From Carallia brachiata (taxonomy: Eukaryota; Streptophyta; Magnoliopsida; Malpighiales; Rhizophoraceae), in NCBI GenBank assembly GCA_021464245.1, contig JADCRB010000022.1, positions 397,801 to 461,800 of the forward strand: a stretch of 64,000 bases of DNA, read 5' to 3'. The translations under genes were made by a program, and so were the position numbers. Under the pieces are notes generated by a model. The model made no database searches. It had not been told where the DNA came from and was given only the letters and a program-made list of their open reading frames with translations. Shown piece by piece: positions 23,601 to 34,160 of this stretch; within the stretch, counting starts at the first letter, position 1; the number at the start of each line of letters is the position of its first letter.

Positions 23601-24781
23601 CATCTTTCTTCAGTGTAAATCGAGAATTACCTCGCGAAAGAATAAGAAAAAAAAAACTAATCGGTTGAAATCCGGAAAACAATTAAAGAAACGAAAAAGG
23701 GTGAACCAAAGACCAACCCCACAAAAGAATATACAATTCTGGGTTGCTTGATATCCAACTTGCATCAACAGACATTGACAAGTAAACTGAGTAGTTAAAA
23801 TAGAAGAGAGGTCATATACTCCCCTTGAGTACTAAGTTACATTGCAGCTCAGCACTTGTGGCAACTAGATCTAACTTTGACAATTGCGAAAACCATGAAC
23901 AAAGAAAAAAAAAAAAAGATTAAGCATTAATTACATCAATAAAAACACCCCAAAATTGAAAACACCAATAGTTTCAAGAAAAGTTAAAAAGAAAAAGATC
24001 TAAAGCGAGAGACAACAGACGGTTCTTCAATGGAAATAACTAATAGACAAAAACAGATTGCAGATATAGTTTTATGTAGGAGTGAAATTCTTAAAACAAT
24101 ATCAAGAAAGAAATAAAAAAAAATCGAAATCAGAATAAATTTGTAGAAAGGAGAGGAAATTCATAAAAGAAGAAAGATTTGAAGACTTTATTCCTAATTA
24201 AGATGCAGAGTTAAGTTCAAGAAAAAATAAATTGAAGTAAAAAATTATCGGCCGAAATCGGACCCGACATTGGAGGCATTGCAGAGATCCAAGAAATACA
24301 CGTACGGGGCTTCAAAATCACCAGCGCTCTCTTTCGCCGCTTAAATCTGTGTTTTCCAATTCGGAAGAGAACGTTAGCTCCGAAGCATTCCAGAACAAGA
24401 AAAGCAGAAAACTAAACAAGAATTCAAACCCTAAGTCAAAATAAAATTGCATAAAGAACGTGAGATTCTTGAACTATTTAAAAGAATATAAAGAAAAAAC
24501 AGATTGAGAGTTCAAGAAAGACGGAATTTAAGTTAAAAGATTTCGCCAAACCTAACATAGTTGCGGAGTCGGGAATCCAAGAAAACGTAGTGATTAAAGT
24601 GCATCAAATCACCATTCTTTCTCTCAAATCTTCGTTTCAAAATTCAAATTCTTCTTGACGACTTCTCAAGGCAGTTTTCTCAGGTTTAAGAAACCCTAGC
24701 TTCTGATCAAACTCAACGGTCGTATTTGATTTTAGTTGGAGAGAAATTATAACGAGGACTGCCAAGCGCTTCGAAATCAGA

Positions 24782-24790
24782 ATATATATA
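24782..24790 (-). promoter_or_regulatory. Candidate TATA box of the unidentified minus-strand locus
   Basis: TATATATAT on the minus strand in a CCTATATATATTC context, just upstream of the first exon-like segments. Confidence 0.4.
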
Positions 24791-26795
24791 GGGCAAGCAA
24801 GGCCAAACCGCCTTTTTTTTAAGCCACCGCCTTTGCTTTTTTTTTTTTAATTTTTTGTTAATTTTTTATTCAAATCAGCAACGGCTCAGTATAATTGTAG
24901 AGCGCGTGAATGGTTGAAGTTATCAAAATATCCTCTGTGTAAAATTTACACCGTACTGACTTAGAATTACGAAACTATCCATCACGCGCAATGTACGAAG
25001 CTCCTTGCGCGCTTGAGGATTGGGGAGCATAATTGATTTTTTATTTTTTGTGATTTTTTTTTCGTCATTAAAAAAAAAGCACAACACTTAAAATACTATT
25101 GATCTATTACAAATTTACAATAAAATGGGGTCATCTCATCTTTATAGCATCTTAACAAATGAGCTGTTTGACACCATTTAGAGGGCTAAACGAGCTGTTT
25201 GACACCATTTAGGGGTTTTGTCAGTACCTGAATTCTAAATTCTTCAAAAAAATGCAACAGTTGTCAACCAATGTGCAGTCTTGTTCCCCTCTTTATGCAC
25301 ATGATTAATGGAGACCAACCAATTTTTAGTTAGTAGTTTCTTACAATTGTTAATAATATTTGTTCGGAGTGCGTATCTTTGACACTTTTAGAGAGACTTA
25401 CCATTATTTGTTGAGAATTAACCTCTAAACACACTTTCTTATATTTAAAATTTCAAGCAAAATCTAACCCAGTATAATGCTCCATATTTCTGAAGTGAAC
25501 ACTGAGCACCCTCCAATATTTTGTGACATTTTTTTTTAGAATCGGTGGTTACGAGAGCTGCATGGGCCAGGCTTTTATAGCTTATGGCTTTTTGTTTTTC
25601 TCGTGTTAATCTCTTTTGGGCTTTACAGTTTATCTCCATACGTGGGCTTTCCTCAAGCCCAAATTTTAGAATGGGCTCCCATCATCTTACACAAAATTAT
25701 TGTAGCAGCTAGATGCGTACTGGCCCCAGTGACTAGTTACCATTGGTTTTTCGCCGCCGCGATTGCCCAATAAAAACAAGTTCATTAGCTGACTTAGATT
25801 GGTGGTTAATCTCTAATGTAATATGATTGTAAAATTTTTATTTTAATTAAAATTAATAAAAAATAAGTTCATAACCAAGCCACTTGTCCGACTAGTTGAA
25901 CCAGATTAGATTTTATAACCGTAGTTTGTACTAAAAATTTCTTTTTGGGTTAAAAAAAAAGTATAAGTGGTAACCGTAAGGTGGCTGTGGTATAACGAAA
26001 AGTAATATTTATAATGAAAAATATTTTTAAAACCTCGAGCATTATTTCAATTTCTAATTGATAAAATGACGTATCGTGTAATTTTTAATATAAATTACAA
26101 GAAATAACAAACTGTCATTTAAGATTGTTAAATTGTATTGTCATAGCATGCACGTCTCCATAACATTTTGTCGTATTGTCCGGGTAATAGCATCAATTAA
26201 AATCCTTGTTTGCACTCTTAAAATGTATGTTTTGCCGATAGAGTTTTGGAGTATAACTAGATTCATGTGGTTTTGTCTTTTTTTTTTATTATTTAATATA
26301 TAAATAAGACTATTTGTGCAGACTTGAACATATAATTTCAATCCACAGTGACCTTTACATGAAAAGCATCAGTTATAAAAAAACAACCAACTTGAATTTT
26401 TTTTTTTTTTTTGTATTCGACTATTTCCTGGAATTTGAATAACAATTCAATGAAGACTTCTATCCTTCGAGCAAAAGAATCATCATTTGGGATCACAAAG
26501 GAAATTTTCTCTACAAGCTTGAGAAGGATCATGACCAAAGTGCATATAATTAGATGTCATTTTCACAAACACCCTTTTTGTTAGCAAAATTTATGTTTAA
26601 TGATTAGGTAACAGAAGAAGTACGTTCTTTTTCATAAACAAAACAATTAATAAGAGACTATGGTCATATAATGAGATACTGTCTGTTAGACATTAGTTTT
26701 TATTTTCATGCTCTTTTGTATCCCGGAAAAAAAAAAAAAAAGACTATGGTCATTCGACCTTGTGTGAAGGAGAAGGCCAGAATCAAACCACGTCA
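24791..26795. other. Intergenic DNA, no gene seen
   Basis: Contains a two-copy repeat of GAGCTGTTTGACACCATTTAG at 25161-25181 and 25192-25212 (31-bp period). The rest is AT-rich without recognisable frames. Confidence 0.45.
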
Positions 26796-26805
26796 AATCT
26801 AATCT

Positions 26806-27529
26806 TTTTTTTTTTTTTTTGACACAAAAGCATAAAGTATATCATTACTTAAAGAGATCAGAGGATAATAAATGTGATAGCGCCATATGAGGGTTGCTTG
26901 TCCAATCTATAGGAAGAAGATCATCTCTAGCTTGTTTAGCAACCCAAATAGCCGCTCTATTAATACCCCTCGATACATAAAGAAAAATACACTGATGGCA
27001 TGATAGCGATAATTTGAGAATATCAACAAGAATTGAGTAAATCTCTTGAGGCCAGCGAGTATTTGGGCTGTTGAGAGTCATGGCAACAATCTTTGAATTG
27101 GTCTCCATAACACTATTGAGATAGCCTCTTGATGTCATCAATTGAAGACCCATGAATACCCCCAACGCCTCTGCAACCAGTGAATTAGCAGCATACCTCA
27201 CCCCTGCCCTTCCGTCCACCAAAGACCCTCTGTAATCTCTGCAGATTGCCCCTATCCCCGCCCTTCTCTTACCCAAGTCAAAGGAGGCAGCACAATTAAC
27301 TTTAATCCATCCTTGCTGAGGTGTAGACCAACTATTATCATGCATATAGTTCCTCAAGTTATGAGTGGGACTCTCATGCTGGAAGAAGCGCAATTCTTCA
27401 ACAGAACCTTTGAAGCGCTCAATTGTCCGAAAGGGGCAAGGTTGTCTCTGCTCAAATATGAATTCATTTCGAGACTTCCATATCTGCCAACACAAACAAG
27501 CCATCATGGGGATAATCTCTTGTTGTCCC
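26806..27529 (-). mobile_element. 5'-truncated LINE with RNase H domain and 10-bp target duplication
   Basis: Minus strand. It opens directly at the truncation point (27529) and ends in a poly(A) tail, seen as T-run 26806-26820. The direct repeat AATCTAATCT flanks it at 26796-26805 and 27530-27539. The roughly 227-codon open frame down to 26845 carries the C-terminal part of LINE ORF2: the zinc-knuckle/linker segment ACLCWQIWKSRNEFIF, then an RVT_3-type RNase H domain (IKVNCAASF, AGIGAICRDYRG, VAEALGVFMGLQL, METNSKIVAM). Where active domains have Asp (NxDAS and ESDS), this copy has Ala and Asn, so catalysis is lost. The open frame is a fossil, not a host gene. Confidence 0.88.
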
Positions 27530-27597
27530 AATCTAATCTCTCCCTATCAGGCCTTCCTGTGTATAAAAAGATAGAAAAATTATTCAACAGAATTGTT

Positions 27598-27601
<4 letters not shown>

Positions 27602-27650
<49 letters not shown>

Positions 27651-27660
27651 ATATATATAT
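27602..27660. repeat. (AT)n microsatellite
   Basis: About 29 AT units with one TT interruption near 27640, close downstream of the LINE insertion. Confidence 0.95.
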
Positions 27661-27830
27661 TTAGCAGGTATAGATTAAACAGGATTAAAATGAAATTGTG
27701 ATAATATAAATTATTTAATAATTAAATTTTAAAAAATAAAAAATTAAATAAATTATTAAATACGGTAAAAATTTTGCTGACAGTAAACATGAATCAGCGC
27801 CTTCGGTAGAATAACCCAAAGTTTTTCGAA

Positions 27831-27838
27831 GTATATAA
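27831..27838 (+). promoter_or_regulatory. Candidate TATA box of fimbrin
   Basis: GTATATAA, followed 25-40 bp later by a (CT)n tract (27862-27879). It lies about 620 bp upstream of the fimbrin ATG, so a leader intron is likely. Confidence 0.45.
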
Positions 27839-28458
27839 CGGGATGCGATGCGAATGCGTCGTCTCTCTCTCTCTCTCTCGTTCTGTTTGTCCGAACGATG
27901 AGTTTGATTGAGTTCCTTTGCATTCGCGCGTCTTTACAGGCAACACGCTTTTCTCTCTTTCTCATTCAATAATCAATCCATTCGTTTTATGACATTATCT
28001 ATTCTCTCTTTCTCTCTCTTACGAACAGCCAAACCTCTCTTCCATACAGAAGCCACATGTTATGACAGGTTTCTGAGTTTTCAAGGTTTGGTGTCTTTCC
28101 CTTTGTCTTTTTTTTTCATTGTTTTTTTTTTTTTGATTTTCTTTTGTCTACATTTCTCTCTTTTTCTTATCATTTTTTTTTTCCTTCTTTGTTTTATTTT
28201 TCTTTGTTAAAAACTTTGAATTGATCGTAATTTATGAATGAATGAGTGACAGCGTACGCATACAGGCTGATATATGCCTTTTGCACCATTGTTTCTCAAT
28301 TGGGTTTCTGTCCTTTCTTGCTTTCATGGATCCATGTTTGTGCTTTTGTTAAATGTTTGTAAATATACGGGAACATACACATGTAATGTACGTGGATGAA
28401 CGTATTGGTGCCTTTTCGCTCTAGGTGACTTGAGGGATTTGCCCAAAACAAGGCAAGG

Positions 28459-31400
28459 ATGTCTGGTTTTGTAGGTGTGCTTGTTTCTGATCCATGGCTT
28501 CAAAGCCAGTTCACCCAAGTCGAGCTGCGCACTCTCAAATCAAAGGCAAGCCTAAATCTTTGTCCCTCTCCACTTTGCTGGGTTGGCATTAGATTTAGCG
28601 TTCAGTTTGTCATTAATGAAAATTTTAGTCATGCTCAAAAAAAAAATAATAATAATAAAAAAATGAAAATTTTAGTCTGTTGTTTAATGATTTGAGTGAT
28701 GTGGCTGAGTGAATCATGCATTGGTTCTAGTTTGTGTCTGTGAGGACTCAATCGGGTCATGTCACGGTGGGGGATTTGCCGCCTGTATTTGCAAAGCTGA
28801 AGGCTTTCACTGGCATGTACGATGAGGATCAGATTAAGGCTATGCTCGCAGAGTCGGGTGCAAATATGGGAGAAGAAATTGATTTTGAGTCCTTTCTTCG
28901 GGTGAGTTTTTGAAGGTTAGAGACTGAGTGGCTTCATTGTGGTATTCATTTTGTGATTGCAATATATCCCAGTATTGTTCTTACTTCTTAAATTTTCCTG
29001 GGTTAAAGTTGAAAGACAAAATGAAATTGTTGCATTCTTTAGACAAGCTGTTCTTGCTAAAATTGCTCTGGCTTCTTTCTCAAAATTTGTTGATCGGTAG
29101 GCATACTTAAATCTGCAAGCCCGAGCAACAATAAAGTCGGGTGGCAAAAAATTTGGTCAGTCTCCTTCATTTCTCAAGGCAGCCACAACTACAGTTCGGC
29201 ATAACATTAATCAGTCTGAAAAGGCCTCCTATGTTGCCCACGTTAACAACTACTTGGCAGAGGATCCATTCTTGAAGAAATATCTTCCAATAGATCCAGC
29301 AACAAATTCCTTATTTGACCTTGTTAAAGATGGCGTTCTTCTTTGGTAGATATGATGCATTTGCTTGACATAGCTGTAATTTCTGCTAAGGCAACTTTTA
29401 TGTTTGTACTAACGTCTTTCGATGCTCTCTGCAGTAAGCTTATCAATGTGGCTGTTCCGGGAACAATAGATGAGCGAGCTATTAACACAAAAGGGGCACT
29501 TAACCCATGGGAGAGAAATGAAAACCATACGCTTTGCCTCAATTCTGCTAAGGCTATTGGCTGCACAGTTGTCAACATTGGTGCAGATGACCTTGTTGAA
29601 GCTAGAGTAAGTTGAGCTATTTCCAGCTACCGATAAACATTTTTAATTATCTATCTCTGTGGTTCTAGAGTAACTTAAAGTTTCTAATCTATTTTTTGTA
29701 GCCTCATCTGGTACTTGGATTGATATCCCAAATTATTAAGGTACTCAACCCAAATTTCTTCTGCTACATGTGTAATGACATTTCATTGAGTAGGAAGTAC
29801 AAACTGTGTACTTAAGGTTTCATTAATGTTGGTGTTCTCATTGGAACTTGAGGGGTGATGCAACCTGTCCTCAACCTGATAACATTTGGCATTGTTGGTA
29901 TTGTGGCAACTTCAGATTCAACTTTTAGCTGATCTTGATCTGAAGAAAACTCCTCAACTGGTGGAATTGCTGGATGATGACAAGGTCAGAAATTCTGGAC
30001 ACTTTTAGATCTTCTGAGTATGTGAGATGTGATGAATGAAATAACGTTTATGATCTGGCATAGATTTGCTCATCATCTCATTGAAACTTTCAGGAAGTAG
30101 AGGAGCTCATAGGCTTACCACCCGAAAAAGTTCTACTCAAATGGATGAATTTTCATCTGAAGAAAGCTGGCTACAGTAAAGAAGTTACAAACTTCTCCTC
30201 TGATGTAAAGGTAAAAATTTGCACATTTTTGGAGTTAATCTGCACACGTGGATCCTACTGGTGGCATTAGTCTGCTTGAACTTTTCAGCAAATTAAACTT
30301 TATGAGCAGTTTCTATCAAAACAATTTTCTCAATAGATTTTCTGGAGTTCGTATATACTTCAGTCTAGTTTTACCGTCATTAGCATATAATAACATTCTG
30401 CTATCTTCCATGCATATTATATTTTCTGTACTTTTTTCATCTTTCACGGATGTAACCCAAGGAATTTGTAGGATGGAGAGGCGTATGCTTACCTACTCAA
30501 TGCTCTTGCACCAGAACACAGTACCCCTGCTACGTTGGAGACAAAGGATGCTACAAAGAGGGCAAACCTAGTTCTTGAGCAGGCTGAGAAACTGGATTGT
30601 AAAAGATACCTCACTCCTAAAGATATTGTTGAGGGTTCACCAAATCTTAATCTTGCATTTGTTGCACAAATATTTCAGCATAGGTTTGAAGTGATTTTTT
30701 GTTTCCTAACTTTGGATCTCTTGTTTCCCTCTTTTCCTTTTTCTTATTTTGTTTACACATCTGGAAATTGACCTTTTAAGTCCATTCTTGAAAACTCAAA
30801 ATATGTGTCGCTACTGTGTAAATTCCTTCTACAGGAATGGATTGTCAAGTGATACCTCAAAGATGTCCTTTGCCGAAATGATGACAGATGATGCACAAAC
30901 TTCTCGTGAAGAGAGATGCTTTCGGTTGTGGATCAACAGTCTTGGAATTGCTACGTATGTCAATAATGTGTTTGAAGATGTTAGAAATGGGTGAGCTTTG
31001 CATCTTCCCAATAGGCGGTGCTAATCCTCGTTGAATTTTTTGTTGATGTGTATCACTTGTAAGTGCAGATGGGTTCTTTTAGAAGTTCTTGACAAGATTT
31101 CACCTGGATCAGTTAATTGGAAGCTGGCAAGCAAGCCTCCAATAAAGATGCCATTCAGAAAAGTTGAGAACTGCAACCAAGTTATCCAGATAGGGAAAGA
31201 TTTGAACTTCTCCCTTGTGAACATAGCCGGGAATGACATTGTTCAAGGAAATAAGAAGCTCTTATTAGGTGAATTGACAATCAGTTTGGATTCCCATAAG
31301 ATAGGCCTGGTTGCTTTCCATTGACCAGAAAAGAAATGACTATTTTGCTACTCTTTTTTGTGGCAGCATATTTGTGGCAACTTATGAGGTTCACCATGCT

Positions 31401-32622
31401 TCAACTGTTGAAAAATTTGAGATCTCATTCATCCAATTTCCAAGGTAAAGAGATTACAGATGCTGACATTTTGAAATGGGCGAACAACAAAGTGAAGAGA
31501 GCTGGTAGGACCTCTCAAATGGAGAGCTTTAAGGTAATCAATGAAGCGATTACCCCTATTCACATCAAATTCAGTGCACCAATAACTTTTGGTGTTTGAT
31601 ATTTTGCTTTCAGGATAAGACCCTTTCAAATGGAATTTTCTTCCTTGAACTTCTTAGTGCAGTCGAGCCCAGGGTTGTCAACTGGAGTGTCGTCACAAAG
31701 GGAGAAACTGGTATGCCATTGATATGTATATCCCTACCCAAATACCTTGTTCTTTGGAAATGTGACAATAGGCCATGGGGTTAATCGCATCCACAGTAAA
31801 AACTCTGTGAAGCACTCATCTGAGGACATGGATGCATATATAATGAGCTTGACGTTATTATACATGATAAAATAGACTCTTACTCTGCTACTGGCATTAC
31901 AGATGAGGATATGAAGTTGAATGCTACCTATATAATAAGTGTTGCGCGGAAGCTTGGATGCTCCATTTTCTTGTTGCCTGAGGACATCTTGGAGGTGGGT
32001 ATTTCGTGTTGACCTTGACACTTATATTACATTCATAAGTTTTGTTAACATTATTATTAGTACAGATGCCATCCATTGTTTGCATCGTTCTCAGTTGGGA
32101 TCTTGTGTTAGTCAAACCTGAAAAGGAAAAATTGGGGGCACAATGATCTTTCATTGAATCATTAATGAACTGCTTGGTCCTTGAAAGCTGCCCTAGATCT
32201 GATGGAATCATCTATCTTCTCTTATTGTATACAATCAGTCTAAAACAAGAGCATTAGGAATCATCAGTCGCATGCCACTGATCACACTTTGGCCAGTCTG
32301 CCCGCATTCACCAATTTTGTGGCAAGCCTAGTTATCAAAATTCGATCTTGTTGTGTTGTCATGACAGGTAAACCAAAAGATGATGCTAGTCTTGACTGCG
32401 AGCATTATGTACTGGAGCCTGCAGCAACGGAGTGGACAGTCATCACCTGCTCCTGAAGAAAATGACCCTCCTGATGCTTCTTCAGCAGCATCCCTGGAAA
32501 GCGAGAACCAGGATAGTCTGGCAAGTGGGGTTTCCAATTTGGCTCTGGACAATTCCATTCAGGATCCATCTCCTTCCACTAAAGTTGAAAATAATCAATC
32601 CTCGGAAAAAAGTTCCAGATAA
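28459..32622 (+). CDS. Fimbrin (plastin-type actin-bundling protein)
   Basis: Fourteen exons: 28459-28545, 28731-28901, 29101-29345, 29435-29606, 29702-29740, 29916-29984, 30094-30210, 30472-30683, 30835-30990, 31069-31268, 31367-31533, 31614-31710, 31903-31994, 32368-32622. They total 2079 nt and 692 aa, typical of plant fimbrins. It cross-links actin filaments into bundles in the cytoplasm. The N-terminal part (about 1-90) is the EF-hand-like region ([20 protein letters not shown]). Four calponin-homology domains follow in two tandem actin-binding modules: CH1 from about 125 ([23 protein letters not shown]), CH2 from about 265 ([14 protein letters not shown]), CH3 from about 390 ([24 protein letters not shown]) and CH4 from about 510 ([29 protein letters not shown]). 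A Ser-rich tail of about 70 aa ends in SSEKSSR. Intron 1 has a GC donor (AAG^GCAAGC). All other introns are GT-AG and all phases agree. Confidence 0.97.
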
Positions 32623-34160
32623 AGAATAATACCCAATCAACAAAATGTCTTTTTTTTTTCACCTTTTTCTGTTCTTTTCCAAATTGTCAAGACCCACATA
32701 GACAATAGAAAGAGTAAAGATCCAGAACCACCATAAGCTTGTCAAGCAAAATGCCAAAATCAAGCACAAAATGTAGATTACTTAATGCCATTCTGATATC
32801 GATAAATAAGCAGCAGCCTTCACAAAAAATTGAAAGTGCAAAACTTGATTTCATTTGGATCTTCCTATGATCTATACCCATTTTTGTTGGAAATTACAAA
32901 TTTCCTTTTTGTTTTTAACCCCCTTTTGTTTTCCTTTTGCGGTTGGGCATACTGATTCCACATTTTTTTACTTGATTTTTTTGTTCAAATTGTAACGTAT
33001 TTTTGATTTTTTTTATAAATCTAAGTTCCCTACTTTTTTCCTTTACGGTTCGAATACATCACATGTCTTTATTGTCAGTAATAAGTATAGTGGGGCCTTC
33101 CGGCTATCCATCTGGCTATTTCTGCAGTTACTTCTCCTACTTCCCGCCGGATTTGTATTACAACGGCTATTTTGATACAACAGCTATTTCGTATTACAAC
33201 GGCTATTTCTCATTTTGATAATCTATTTTTGATTTTTTTCCCACTTTTTAGACCGCTTATCTTTCACGCTATTAATAATTTAATTAGTTTTTAATCAACC
33301 GACAAAACCTACGTGAAGTGAACGTAAATTTTTTTTGATAAATAAAAAAAAAAAGAAATAGTACCCACCATCTTGCCTGAAAAATTGAGAAAAGAAAGAA
33401 AATCATTATTTTGCCGGAGGAAAATGTAGAACGGTGATATATAAATGCTCCTCTTTTTTCTTTGGTAAGTTTTTTTTCTCCCATTTGTTGGATTTTCTTT
33501 TTTTTTTTTGAAAACTAAACAATAAATAAAATAGTCTTCCCCCACAGTCGCACGCAGGCGAATTCAACTTTAGCCGTCGGAGATGCTTTTAATATGTTTG
33601 CTACGGCTTCTGTGGTTGGAAAAAGTCACCTATTATATTAGATAATATGACGTCTGACAAACGAGACTCCACCTCCAAGATAGCTCTCATGGAATTGTCT
33701 GATAAACTGGATCAAGCAATTGGCAAGTGAAAACTCATAGTGCCCCAACTGCCTCTTTTTGTGTTTTTTCGATGCCCCATGTAATTTTAGCTATTGTACA
33801 TTCTGCAACAAGAACATCATTACGCAGCCACGCAATATCGTACAAGACATGAAATTGCTTCAACAATTTATCTATTTATTTTTTCAAGTCTAATACATTT
33901 TTCATAATTCAACGGTTCAGATTTTTACATACTAATTTTGTACTTATCATTGTGGGCTTAAGTAGCTTTTCCCTTTCAACAATCTCAGATGTACAATTCA
34001 CCAGCAACTAACCTGGAGACAATAACAATCTTGACCGGGTCCTTCCCTTGCGGGGACAAAACCGCAAAAAATTCAGTATCCCTCTTCGCAGGGGGCAACA
34101 AGCCCCTTTTAGGATGCTTTTATATGTAAAAGTTTTGACCAAGTCAGGTTACATATAATG
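32623..34160. other. Convergent intergenic region between fimbrin and the TBC gene
   Basis: Contains the 3' flanks of both genes. No conserved frame was recognised. At 33094-33215 there is a cluster of near-repeats of the words GGCTATTT and ATTACAACGGCTATTT. It gives a Tyr-rich string in one + frame but has no other gene support. Confidence 0.4.

Larger units (their letters stand above)
21440..24720 (-). pseudogene. Unidentified minus-strand locus with duplicated exon-like pieces, broken by a solo LTR
   Basis: Several minus-strand stretches look coding and have splice-like borders. Near 23517-23595: KDFDERTVKIIDLFSLMASA. Near 23318-23396, its tandem copy: KDFDEITVWISDLISLMASA. Near 23010-23160: DAVPTNLLAQKFSFGRMWQR continuing to ILALSEIRNSH. 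Flanking the solo LTR (22880-22930 and 22152-22300): YACKDAL then AKDDAAIVICFSLSEWKQLL, reading straight through if the LTR is removed. Near 21525-21745: GEKDFSVVMSYSSSDGRMIP. A TATA box lies upstream at about 24786. Two first-exon-like segments (about 24250-24360 and 24560-24670) also resemble each other. I do not recognise the family and could not build one open model, because several pieces end in stops. A pseudogene is the favoured reading; a spliced gene with unknown junctions or a non-coding transcript remain possible. Confidence 0.35.
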
